In this document: positions 24,724 through 33,382 of the stretch, one piece after another
Layout of the letters: every line of letters starts with the position of its first letter
Numbering within the stretch: the first letter of the stretch is position 1
Assembly: GCA_964461995.1 (NCBI GenBank)
Contig: CAYWXL010000010.1
Span: 37,056-101,055, forward strand
Direction of reading: 5' to 3'
Source: JALSRK01 sp964461995
Lineage (GTDB): Bacteria; Acidobacteriota; Terriglobia; Bryobacterales; Bryobacteraceae
DNA: 64,000 nucleotides
Translations under genes and position numbers: made by a program
The notes under the pieces: generated by a model
The model's input: the letters and a program-made list of their open reading frames with translations, nothing else
Told to the model about the DNA's origin: nothing
Databases searched by the model: none

Positions 24724-26262
24724 TTACGGGGCGACGGCGATCGTCACCGTATCGCTCGAGCCCAGCACGTCGATCAGCGTGAGCGGCACCGCATCGCCGA
24801 TGGGGGAGACGAGCGGCACCCGCACGTTCATCTGGTAGAGCCCCGGGAACTGCGGGTGTTCTCCGGAGAACAGCACCTCGGCCGGAACGCCGCCGACGAG
24901 GATCCGCGGCGCGGGCTTGTTGACGCCCAGGCCGGTGAGCCAGAGCAGCACGATCTCGCCGCGCCGGGCGGGCGCCGCCGGCCCCACCATGGTGTAGTCG
25001 GCGTGCGTGATCATGCCCGGCCCCGTGCCGGAATAGTCGGCCGAGAACATCGCCGGGCTGGTCGGGGCCAGCCGCAGCGAGACCGGAAACGAGGTCTTGC
25101 CTCCGGTGGTGACGCGGAAGGTCGCGGTTTCGCCTTCCAGGCTGGCGGGCAGCCGCACGTTCACTTGTCCGGGCGAGGCGAAGATGACGTCGGCGGGCTG
25201 GCCGTTGACGCTCACGGTGGTATCGGGCGGGTCGGTCAGCGCCAGTCCCTGCCCGTAGAGCGAGACGAAGGCGCCCGGGGCGACCGGATTGCCCGGCGGC
25301 GCCACCGAGGCTGCATCGACTACGCCGTGCGGGTGCAGGAACGGCTCCACACCCGCGTAGGCGGGCGTCCCGACCGCTACCAGGATCGAGGCCGGCGAAG
25401 CGCCCACGAAAGAGGCGAACCCGAACCGCAGCGCTGTCGTCTCGAGGGACCCGGTGCCGTCCGGGTTCGCAGCGAAGGCCGCTACTCCCCGGTGGTCCCG
25501 GGGCCCGGCGAGCGTCGCCGAGCGCTGGGAGAGGCGCGCGAGGCCCGTCCCGTCGTTGCGGAAGCTGCCGATCGAGGCCGTCGCCGTTCGCCCTTCGAAG
25601 GAGAGTTCCGCCAGCCAGTAGATGCCGGTGCCGGGGGCCTCTCCGGCCCGCACGGCCACGAAGAAGCCGTCGCCGGAAACCGGCGTGCCGGCGATGAAGT
25701 TCCCGCCGGGCGCGACGGCGATCGAGATCTGGCCGAACGTGGGGTCGGTGAGCGTCCCCTTGCCGGCGTCGTCGATCGAGATGTTCGTCGTCGCGCTGTC
25801 GAAGGAGCCGAGGATCGTCCGCGCTTCCGGCGCCCGGGCCGGGTTCAGGTCCAGTCTCACCGCTTGATAGGTTCCCGTCAATTCGGGGCGCGAGGGCGGC
25901 CGTTTCACCGCCGCGAACATGCAGAACAGACCATTGGTCTCCGTGGAGGCCGCCAGCAGTATGTCGCCGGAGCCGTCCAGGCGGGCATTCAGGGAGTACA
26001 GGTCGCCTTCCGGAGCGGTGAAACGGAACGCTCCGCCGCCCAGCGAGACCCACGCTCGCTCCGGATCGGCAGCGCCGTCCAGCGCCATCGCGCCGCCGGC
26101 CTGGAATTCCACGGTGCCGCCTTTGGTTTCGGCCTTCTTCACCATCCGCTCCGGACCCAGCTCCACGCAGAAAGACTTGTAATGGTAGACGCCTTCGAGC
26201 GGCTGGGCCGCGAGTTGTGTCCCGGCGGCGACTACGAGCAATGCCAATAAAAGCCTATTCAT
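24724..26262 (-). CDS. Secreted protein with Solibacter-type (TIGR03437-like) C-terminal domain
   Basis: A 512-residue exported protein. It has a signal peptide (LLLALLVVAAGTQLAAQ), a beta-rich N-terminal part without known motifs, and from about residue 290 a C-terminal region of the type expanded in Solibacter: VAPGAFVSLYGQGLALTDPP, PADVIFASPGQVNVRLP, IVLLWLTGLGVNKPAPRILV, VGGVPAEVLFSGEHPQFPGL, LYQMNVRVPL. This domain is IPT/TIG-like and presumably mediates surface anchoring or folding; its function is unknown. Three bases separate it from the pentaheme cytochrome upstream, so the two form an operon. Confidence 0.85.
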   Translation of the reverse strand: MNRLLLALLVVAAGTQLAAQPLEGVYHYKSFCVELGPERMVKKAETKGGTVEFQAGGAMALDGAADPERAWVSLGGGAFRFTAPEGDLYSLNARLDGSGDILLAASTETNGLFCMFAAVKRPPSRPELTGTYQAVRLDLNPARAPEARTILGSFDSATTNISIDDAGKGTLTDPTFGQISIAVAPGGNFIAGTPVSGDGFFVAVRAGEAPGTGIYWLAELSFEGRTATASIGSFRNDGTGLARLSQRSATLAGPRDHRGVAAFAANPDGTGSLETTALRFGFASFVGASPASILVAVGTPAYAGVEPFLHPHGVVDAASVAPPGNPVAPGAFVSLYGQGLALTDPPDTTVSVNGQPADVIFASPGQVNVRLPASLEGETATFRVTTGGKTSFPVSLRLAPTSPAMFSADYSGTGPGMITHADYTMVGPAAPARRGEIVLLWLTGLGVNKPAPRILVGGVPAEVLFSGEHPQFPGLYQMNVRVPLVSPIGDAVPLTLIDVLGSSDTVTIAVAP

Positions 26263-26265
26263 GGT

Positions 26266-27894
26266 TCACCTCACCACTGCTTCCGCCCGCGCCATCGTGG
26301 CCGGCGCGGAGTTCTTGGCGAACAGATCGATGAAGCTCGCTTCGTCCGCCGTCTTGCCTTCCTCGTCCATGGCCGCTACGTGGCCCGGCATGACGCTCTG
26401 GTAGAGCGCCTCGACGATCACCCGGAACGGGCCCCGCTTGCCGGTCGTGTTCACCCGGTAGGTCACTGTGTGCGAGCCCGGCTGAAAACCCGGGTCTCCG
26501 TCGGTTCCCACCGGAGCGATGGAGGCCGGATCGATGCCTTCGGGCAACGGGCGGTTCAGGTCGAAACCTCGCGGGAGCAGCCGGTTGTCTTTCAGGTACC
26601 CGGCCGCCCGTAGCAGGATGACGGTGGGGTTGCCGTCGGTGTCCTTCATCTCGGTTTCGTAGATCATCACCTGGCCGGGATCGGTGATCTCGGAACGGTG
26701 CGGCTCGAGCCCGCTCAGTCCGGCGATCTCGCCCGTCGCCGGGTCCCAGGCGCCTGACTCGAAGAGGGTCTCTCCGCCGGCGTCCACCACCCGGAAATGC
26801 AGCCAGATCCGCCGGCTTGGAAAGCCCGAGGGCAGCTTGTGGCCGGTGCGGTTCTCGACCTTCACTTGAACCGAGAGTTCGCCGTCGGTCCGGCTGGTGT
26901 CGAGGCCCAGATCGATGGCGTCGGCCAGGAACTCCTGGGTCCGCTCGAGGTTCGCGTTGAGCAGCGCCGCCTCATCCGGATAGAGCTGCATCAGCATCCG
27001 CAGCATCGGCACGTTGCCGCCGGTCAGGAAGTGCTGCCCGAAGGGCTGCCGCGGCGAAGTCGGCGGGAAGGCTCCGCCTGCCGGCCGGTGAGCGATGTAC
27101 ATGGAGACCGCGTTATTGGCCGTGTCCCGCAGCACCGGCATGTGGCAGGACTGGCAAGTGCGCCCCTGGGCCGGAAAGTCGCTCACCAGCCACTCTAGAT
27201 ACGGCGCTTGCTCGACGAATTCTCCCACCACGTTGCCCCCGGCGTCCACCGTCGGCGTGATCACCGTGTGGCAGGTGCCGCACAGGGCTGAGTCTAGAAT
27301 GTGATTCGCCTGGACCGGCGTGTACCCGGAGCGGTTCGCCATCGGCGTTGCGAAGGGACCGGTGTGGGGACCGTAGATCTCGCGGTTCGGATTGATCACG
27401 AAGTTCGCTTCGAACGACTCTTTCGTCCCTAGGCCCTCGGCCGTGATCTGATGACAAACCGTGCAGCCGACGCCCTGGCGACCGATGTCGTTCAGATCGT
27501 CCAGGCGCATGCCCGTGCCCGTACCGCGGAAGTCGTATTGCTGCATCGGCGCATGGCAGCGCAGGCAGGTGTCTTCAATCACTCCCGTCAGCGCTGCGTT
27601 CTGGCGCGTCTCGAAACGGACCTTCGCCCGCCAATACGGATCCCGGGCCGAATGCGCCATCATCGACGCCGGCCACAGCACGGCCGGGCCAATGGCGGAG
27701 GGTACCGGCCGGGCCGCGGCGCGCACCCTGGGATGCACCCAGGCGTTGGCGCGGTCCACCGCCTGCGCCGGCATCGTCAAGTCGGTGTGACAATCGGAAC
27801 AGACCGCCAGGTCGCCGAACGGCGACTGCTGGGCGGTCAGGAGACCTGCGGTCAGGAAAATGAATGGGGCGAGTGCCGTGAATCGGCCGGTCAT
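26266..27894 (-). CDS. Exported pentaheme c-type cytochrome
   Basis: A 542-residue protein with a signal peptide (TALAPFIFLTAGLLTAQQ) and five CxxCH haem sites: CSDCH, CLRCH, CTVCH, CGTCH and CQSCH. The second half is a beta-rich domain with no haem motif (VENRTGHKLPSGFPSRRIWL), a pattern seen in multihaem cytochromes associated with extracellular or periplasmic electron transfer. The ATG at 27894 has AGGAGG upstream; an earlier start would add an unsupported 17 residues. It would be matured by the ccm system in this window. Redox partner unknown. Confidence 0.88.
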   Translation of the reverse strand: MTGRFTALAPFIFLTAGLLTAQQSPFGDLAVCSDCHTDLTMPAQAVDRANAWVHPRVRAAARPVPSAIGPAVLWPASMMAHSARDPYWRAKVRFETRQNAALTGVIEDTCLRCHAPMQQYDFRGTGTGMRLDDLNDIGRQGVGCTVCHQITAEGLGTKESFEANFVINPNREIYGPHTGPFATPMANRSGYTPVQANHILDSALCGTCHTVITPTVDAGGNVVGEFVEQAPYLEWLVSDFPAQGRTCQSCHMPVLRDTANNAVSMYIAHRPAGGAFPPTSPRQPFGQHFLTGGNVPMLRMLMQLYPDEAALLNANLERTQEFLADAIDLGLDTSRTDGELSVQVKVENRTGHKLPSGFPSRRIWLHFRVVDAGGETLFESGAWDPATGEIAGLSGLEPHRSEITDPGQVMIYETEMKDTDGNPTVILLRAAGYLKDNRLLPRGFDLNRPLPEGIDPASIAPVGTDGDPGFQPGSHTVTYRVNTTGKRGPFRVIVEALYQSVMPGHVAAMDEEGKTADEASFIDLFAKNSAPATMARAEAVVR

Positions 27895-28096
27895 TGAGGC
27901 TCTCCTCCTTCTGAATGCGATGAACTTGCAGGCAGTTCGTGACATTATGTACGCCTACTGCCGTCTTTCGGACAGTTTCCCACAGGGGTCCTGGGCTATT
28001 GTCGCCGGCGGGTCGGCGCTGAAATCTTGGGAAAAGCAGATCTTCCGTATCGCTCCTGGATGCGGGGGAAACACAGACCGTATCCCTACGCCGGCT

Positions 28097-29163
28097 TCAA
28101 ATAATCAGCATGCAGTCCCCGTACGAATAGAACCGGTAGCCCGCCTCCACCGCGTGCCGGTACGCCTCGAGCACCAGCTCGCGCCCGGCGAAGGCGCAGA
28201 CCAGCAGCAGCAGGCTTGAGCGCGGCAGGTGGAAGTTCGTCAGCATCGCCCCGACGACACGAAACTCGAAACCCGGGTAGATGAAGATGTCGGTTTCTCC
28301 CCGCTCGCCCCGGGCCGCCGCCTCCAGCGTACGGACAACCGTGGTGCCCACGGNNNNNNNNNNNNNNNNNNNNNNNNNNNNNNNNNNNNNNNNNNNNNNN
28401 NNNNNNNNNNNNNNNNNNNNNNNNNNNNNNNNNNNNNNNNNNNNNNNNNNNNNACTTCGGTGCGCAGCGGCTGGAATGTTCCCAGGCCGACGTGCAGCGT
28501 GACGTAGGCGATCTCGGCCCCGGCCCGCCGGCAGGCCTCGAGCACCTCCGGAGTGAAGTGCAGCCCGGCGGTAGGAGCGGCCGCGGAGCCCGGCTCGCGG
28601 GCGAAGACCGTCTGGTAGCGCTCGCGGTCCTCCGGCCGGTCCGGCCGGTGGATGTAGGGCGGCAGCGGCACGTGGCCGAGCCGCTCGAGCTTCTCGTACA
28701 GATCGCCCTCGCAGTGGAACCGCACTTTCCGCAGGCCGTACTCCCCGCGCCAGACGACCTCCGCCTCCAGTTCGTGGTTGAAATAGACGATCTCGCCGAC
28801 GCGCACCTTGCGCCCCGGGTGAACCAGCGCTTCCCACGTCAGCCCGTCCTCGGAGACCGGCCGCAGCAGCAGCACCTCCACCCGCCCGGAAAGGTACTCC
28901 CGGCGCTTCGGGTTGTGCTTGCCGATGGGGAGGGCGTGCACCCCTTTCCGCCGCCCGTAGAGCCGCGAGGGGATCACCTTGGAATCGTTCAACACCAGGC
29001 AATCGCCCGGGCGCAGGTAGCGGGGCAGGTCCCGGAACATCCGGTCTTCCCACCGCCCCTCCCGCCGGTGGAGCACCAGCATCCGCGAGGCGGCGCGATC
29101 CTCGAGCGGCTCCTGGGCGATGCGGTCCTCGGGCAGGTGATAATCGAAGTCGGAGAGCTTCAT
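28097..29163 (-). CDS. queA: S-adenosylmethionine:tRNA ribosyltransferase-isomerase QueA (interrupted by an assembly gap)
   Basis: QueA converts 7-aminomethyl-deazaguanine in tRNA to epoxyqueuosine using the ribosyl part of SAM. The N-terminal part (KLSDFDYHLPEDRIAQEPLE, LVLNDSKVIPSRLYG, AAPTAGLHFTPEVLE) and C-terminal part (VGTTVVRTLEAAARGE, YPGFEFRVVGAMLTNFHLP, then GYRFYSYGDCMLII) are both typical. The 100-N run at 28354-28453 takes out roughly 33 residues and shifts the frame, so the gene looks broken in the data but is probably intact. It is divergent from tsaD with only 28 bases between the starts. Confidence 0.93.
28354..28453. other. Assembly gap (100 N)
   Basis: A run of exactly 100 N, the usual placeholder for a scaffold gap of unknown size, inside queA. 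The frames on the two sides do not match as written. Confidence 0.95.
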
Positions 29164-29191
29164 CCTCGGGCGTCACCGGTAGAATAGCAAG

Positions 29192-30271
29192 TTGCGCATC
29201 CTGGGCATCGAGACTTCGTGCGACGAAACGGCGGCTGCGGTCGTCGAGGACGGCTCCCGCATCCTCTCCTCGGTGGTCGCCTCGCAGCTCGATACCCACG
29301 GCAAGTATGGCGGCGTGGTGCCGGAGCTGGCCTCCCGCGAGCACCTGCGGGCCATCGTCCCGGTGGTGCGCGAGGCTTTGCAGCGCGCCGGCTCGACCTA
29401 TGGCGACCTGGCCGCCGTCGCCGCCACCGAAGGGCCGGGGCTGGTCGGGTCGCTGCTCGTCGGGCTGACCTTCGCCAAGGGGCTCTGTTTCGCCCGGGGC
29501 CTGCCGCTGATCGCCGTCAACCACCTGGAGGGCCACATCCACGCCGTGATGCTGGAGGCCCGCCAGCGCGGCGAAGAGATCCGGTTTCCCGCCCTCGCCC
29601 TGGTCGTCTCCGGCGGCCACACGCACCTGTACGAGATCAAGGAACCGGGCTCGTACCGCCTTCTCGGACGCACCCGCGACGACGCCGCCGGCGAGGCCTA
29701 CGACAAAGTCGCCAAGCTCCTGGGCTTCTCCTACCCCGGCGGCCCGGTCATCGACCAGCTCGCCCGCTACGGCAATCCCGAAGCCGTCCGGTTTACCCGC
29801 GCCCGCATGAAGGGCAATCCCCTCGACTTCAGCTTCAGCGGCCTGAAGACCGCCGTGCTGCGCTGGTTCGAAAAGCGCGACATGGAAGCCGAGGTGCGCG
29901 CCCGCCGGGATCTGCTCCGGCGCAACCCGCGCCCTTCAATCGAGGACTGGCTGGCGGTGACGCCGCAGGAGACGCTCGACCTGCTCGCCTCCTTCCAGGC
30001 CACCGTCATCGACGAGCTGCTGCGCCGCGCCGCCGCTTCGGCCGGGCAGATCGGCGCCCGCTCGGTGATCATCTCCGGCGGCGTCGCCTGCAACGCCGGT
30101 CTGCGCGAGGCCGCCCGCTCGGCCCGCCTCGCCGTTCCGGTCTTCTTCCCCACGCCCGGCCTTTCCACCGACAACGCCGCCATGATCGCCGCCGCCGCCT
30201 TCCCGAAATACCGCCGCGGCGAGTTCGCCGGTTTCGACGTCAAGGCCCGGGCCAATCTCGCCCTGGCCTAG
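29192..30271 (+). CDS. tsaD: tRNA N6-adenosine threonylcarbamoyltransferase TsaD
   Basis: A 359-residue protein that transfers the threonylcarbamoyl group to A37 of tRNAs decoding ANN codons, with TsaB and TsaE. It starts at TTG 29192, the only start after an in-frame TAG, giving RILGIETSCDETAAAVVEDG. The metal-binding motif NHLEGHIHA and the nucleotide-binding segments ALVVSGGHTHLYE and SGGVACNAGLRE are present, and the last part has DNAAMIAAAAFPKY. Family length is normal. Divergent from queA. Confidence 0.96.
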   Translation: MRILGIETSCDETAAAVVEDGSRILSSVVASQLDTHGKYGGVVPELASREHLRAIVPVVREALQRAGSTYGDLAAVAATEGPGLVGSLLVGLTFAKGLCFARGLPLIAVNHLEGHIHAVMLEARQRGEEIRFPALALVVSGGHTHLYEIKEPGSYRLLGRTRDDAAGEAYDKVAKLLGFSYPGGPVIDQLARYGNPEAVRFTRARMKGNPLDFSFSGLKTAVLRWFEKRDMEAEVRARRDLLRRNPRPSIEDWLAVTPQETLDLLASFQATVIDELLRRAAASAGQIGARSVIISGGVACNAGLREAARSARLAVPVFFPTPGLSTDNAAMIAAAAFPKYRRGEFAGFDVKARANLALA

Positions 30272-30323
30272 CCGCGCCTGGCCATTGCCGGCCGGCGCTT
30301 TCAGGTACAATCACCCAACAGTC

Positions 30324-32339
30324 ATGCGTATTCGCTTACTTGCCCCGTGCGCCGCCGTCTGGCTGTTCTGCTCGTGGCTCGCTCAGGGCGCCGTCCACCG
30401 CATCCGCGTCGTCGAGCGCAGCGACGTCCTCGACGGCCGCAGCTTCGGCAAGGCCGGCCCCTACGAGCGGATCATCGCCAAGGCCTACTTCCAGGTGGAT
30501 CCCAAGAACCCCGCCAACCGCATCGTCTCGGACATCGATCTGGCGCCGGTGAACGAAGACGGCGAGGTCGAGTTCTCGGCCGACCTCTACGTCCTCAAGC
30601 CGAGAGACACCTCCCGCGGGAACGGGGCGATTCTGTTCGAGGTCGTCAACCGCGGGCGCAAGCTCATGCTCGGCCAGCTCTGCCTCGCCGAGCCTTCGAG
30701 CGATCCCCGCACCGAAGCCGAGTTCGGCGACGCGTTCCTGCTCGAGCAGGGCTTTACCCTGGTCTGGCTCGGCTGGCAGTTCGACGTGCCCCGCGAGGAG
30801 GGCCGCATGCGCATCTATGTGCCGGTGGCCCGCAACAAGGACGGCTCGCCCATCACCGGCCTCGTCCGCGCCGACTTCGTCCCGAACCGGCTGGAGTACC
30901 GGCACTCCCTGGCCGACCGCAACCACGTCCCCTACCGCGTCCTCGATCCCGGCGACCCTTCGGCGCGGCTCACCGTCCGCGACCGCGTGGACGCCCCGCG
31001 CCGGGAGATCCCCCGCAAGAACTGGCGGTTCGGCGAAGACGGCGGCGCCATCGAGCTGCCCGCCGGCTTCCAGCCCGGCAAGATCTACGAGGTCGTCTAC
31101 CGCTCGAAAGACCCGGCGCTGGTCGGCCTGGGGCCCGCCGCCATCCGCGATCTCGTCTCCTTCCTCAAGTACAACGAGCCCCGCCGGAACACCTTGCTGG
31201 GGGCGGAGTTCCGCCACCTGGACCGGGCGCTCGCGTTCGGCGTCTCCCAGAGCGGGCGCTTCCTGCGCACGTTCCTCTATTACGGCTTCAACAAGGATGA
31301 GCAGGGCAAACGGGTCTTCGACGGGGTCTGGGCTCACGTCGCCGGAGCCGGCCGCGGCAGCTTCAACCACCGTTTCGCCCAGCCCTCCCGCGACGCCCAC
31401 CCCCACATGAACTTCTTCTATCCCACCGACATCTTCCCCTTCACCGACCTCACCCAGCGGGATCCCGAGACCGGCCTCGAGGGCGGCATCCTCGCCCGCG
31501 CTCAGGCCGACGGCGTCGTCCCGAAGATCTTCTACACGAACACTTCCTACGAGTACTGGGGCCGCGCCGGCTCGCTGATCCACACCACCCTCGACGGCTC
31601 CCGCGACGCCGAGATCCCCGCCACCACGCGCATCTACTTCCTGGCCGGCGCCCAGCATGGTCCCCGGAGCTTTCCGCCCTCGCGCCAGGCCACGCAGTAT
31701 CTCTCCAATCCCATGGACTACCGGTGGGCGATGCGGGCGCTGCTGGCCGCCCTCGACCGGTGGGTGAAGGACGGCGCCGAGCCTCCGCCCTCCCGCTACC
31801 CGCGCATCGATCGCGGCGAGCTCGTCCCGCTGGAGAAGGTCCGCTTCCCCAAGATCCCCGGCGTCCGCTTCCCGGACCGCATGCACCGGGCCTGGCGAGT
31901 GGACTACGGCCCGGAGTTCTACACCAAAGGAATCGTCTCGATCGAGCCGCCGAAGGTGGGTAAGCCGTTCGTCACCCTCGTCCCTCAGGTGGATGCCGAC
32001 GGCAACGAGATCGCCGGCATCCGGCTGCCCATTCTCCAGGCGGCCCTGGGAACCTTCACCGGCTGGAACTACCGCGCCCCCGAGATCGGAGCCCCCGAGG
32101 AGCTGGCCGACATGATCGGCTCCTACTTCCCTTTCGCCCGCACCGAAGCCGAGCGTAAGAAGGCCGGCGATCCCCGGCGTTCGGTCGCTGAGCGCTTCGC
32201 TGATGAGGCGGCCTACCGGGAAGCCCTGCGGGATGCCGCGCGGCGGCTCGCCGCCCAAGGCTATGTGCTCGAACGGGATATCGGCCGCATCGTCGAGGCC
32301 GGCATGGCCCAGTGGGACTTCGTCATGGAACGCCGCTGA
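30324..32339 (+). CDS. Secreted alpha/beta hydrolase domain protein (Abhydrolase_10-like)
   Basis: A 671-residue exported protein. The signal peptide (LLAPCAAVWLFCSWLAQGA) is followed by IRVVERSDVLDGRSFGKAGP, as usual in this hydrolase group, and a nucleophile elbow GVSQSGRFLRT (G-x-S-x-G) near residue 312. Later GAQHGPRSFPPSR may hold the catalytic histidine. Long extra C-terminal helices reach the end. These proteins are common and uncharacterised in Acidobacteria; ester or peptide hydrolysis in the periplasm is likely, but the substrate is unknown. Start at ATG 30324, where the signal peptide begins. Confidence 0.8.
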   Translation: MRIRLLAPCAAVWLFCSWLAQGAVHRIRVVERSDVLDGRSFGKAGPYERIIAKAYFQVDPKNPANRIVSDIDLAPVNEDGEVEFSADLYVLKPRDTSRGNGAILFEVVNRGRKLMLGQLCLAEPSSDPRTEAEFGDAFLLEQGFTLVWLGWQFDVPREEGRMRIYVPVARNKDGSPITGLVRADFVPNRLEYRHSLADRNHVPYRVLDPGDPSARLTVRDRVDAPRREIPRKNWRFGEDGGAIELPAGFQPGKIYEVVYRSKDPALVGLGPAAIRDLVSFLKYNEPRRNTLLGAEFRHLDRALAFGVSQSGRFLRTFLYYGFNKDEQGKRVFDGVWAHVAGAGRGSFNHRFAQPSRDAHPHMNFFYPTDIFPFTDLTQRDPETGLEGGILARAQADGVVPKIFYTNTSYEYWGRAGSLIHTTLDGSRDAEIPATTRIYFLAGAQHGPRSFPPSRQATQYLSNPMDYRWAMRALLAALDRWVKDGAEPPPSRYPRIDRGELVPLEKVRFPKIPGVRFPDRMHRAWRVDYGPEFYTKGIVSIEPPKVGKPFVTLVPQVDADGNEIAGIRLPILQAALGTFTGWNYRAPEIGAPEELADMIGSYFPFARTEAERKKAGDPRRSVAERFADEAAYREALRDAARRLAAQGYVLERDIGRIVEAGMAQWDFVMERR

Positions 32340-32380
32340 GAAGTGCAACCCGCCTGGTCTGCTAGCATCAAAGTAAGAAG

Positions 32381-33214
32381 ATGGGGTCACAACAACCGCA
32401 GGGGCTACCGAAACTGCCTGTCGAAGGAGTGAAGCACGTCGTCGCCGTCGGTTCCGGCAAGGGCGGCGTTGGAAAAACCACCGTGGCGGTCAACCTCGCC
32501 GTGGCGCTCGCCCGCCAAGGCTTTAAAGTTGGGTTGATCGATGCCGACGTTTACGGTCCGAACGTGCCCCGCATGATCGGTGTTCAGGCCCGCCCTATGG
32601 CGGCCGGCGAGAAGATCCAGCCCCTGGAAAACTTCGGCGTGAAGGTGATCTCGATGGGGTTTCTCAATCCCGAGAACCGTCCCCTCATCTGGCGCGGACC
32701 GATGCTGCACGGCGTGATCCAGGATTTCCTCCGGCGGGTGGACTGGGGTGAATTGGACTACCTGATCGTCGATCTGCCGCCGGGTACCGGCGACGTCCAA
32801 CTTTCGTTGTTGCAGACCGTACCGATCAGCGGCGCCGTCATCGTGACTACCCCCTCGGACGTTTCCTTGGAAGACGCGCGTAAGGCTGTGCTGATGTTCC
32901 GCCAGGTGCGGGGCGAAATCCTGGGCATCGTCGAAAACATGAGCTACTTGATCGCTCCCGGGTCGAAAGAGCGTATCGATGTCTTCGGGACCGGAGGCGG
33001 GAAAAAGGTGGCCGAGGAAATGGGCGTGCAATTCCTTGGGGAACTGCCTCTCGATCCGGAAATCCGAGTGGGTGGCGACACCGGGAACCCCATCGCCCTT
33101 CGAGACGGTGGAGATCCGAATTCGGCGGCGTTCCAGGAGTTGGCCCGCAAGGTCGTGGCTCGTATCGAGGAAACCGGAGGACCCAAGAGCCCATCGATCA
33201 CCGTCGAAGATTGA
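32381..33214 (+). CDS. mrp: Mrp/NBP35-family ATPase (iron-sulfur carrier type), lacking CxxC
   Basis: A 277-residue P-loop protein. It has the deviant Walker A GSGKGGVGKTTVAVNL near residue 25, then LIDADVYGPNVPRMIG, LDYLIVDLPPGTGD and VIVTTPSDVSLEDARKAV, all typical of Mrp/ApbC. The family places a CxxC after the IVENMSY segment to hold a bridging Fe-S cluster; here that stretch reads YLIAPGSKERIDVFG with no cysteine. So it may carry no cluster, or bind it differently. It begins 41 bases after the hydrolase and ends in a convergent gap. Confidence 0.88.
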   Translation: MGSQQPQGLPKLPVEGVKHVVAVGSGKGGVGKTTVAVNLAVALARQGFKVGLIDADVYGPNVPRMIGVQARPMAAGEKIQPLENFGVKVISMGFLNPENRPLIWRGPMLHGVIQDFLRRVDWGELDYLIVDLPPGTGDVQLSLLQTVPISGAVIVTTPSDVSLEDARKAVLMFRQVRGEILGIVENMSYLIAPGSKERIDVFGTGGGKKVAEEMGVQFLGELPLDPEIRVGGDTGNPIALRDGGDPNSAAFQELARKVVARIEETGGPKSPSITVED

Positions 33215-33382
33215 GGCTGCCCCGCACGTGCCTTCTCGTTCGTGGGCTGCTGTAGCGGCGGCGCTTCCTGGCGGGGCGGCTGTGTCTACGCCCTCTTTCA
33301 CCGTTGCCGGAACTTTCCTCGTGGACTGACAGGAACCTGGGGGCCGCCTGCAAGGACGCCGGCGGAATCTTTGGGTGAAGTG

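Noticed and set aside
24530..26053. Minus-strand frame of 507 codons overlapping the TIGR03437-type gene
   Set aside because: Overlaps it in another frame and runs through a terminator; only its last 50 codons look protein-like and are listed separately.
30336..32390. Long minus-strand frame opposite the alpha/beta hydrolase
   Set aside because: Shadow of the real gene, with no family motif, while the plus-strand protein has a signal peptide and nucleophile elbow.
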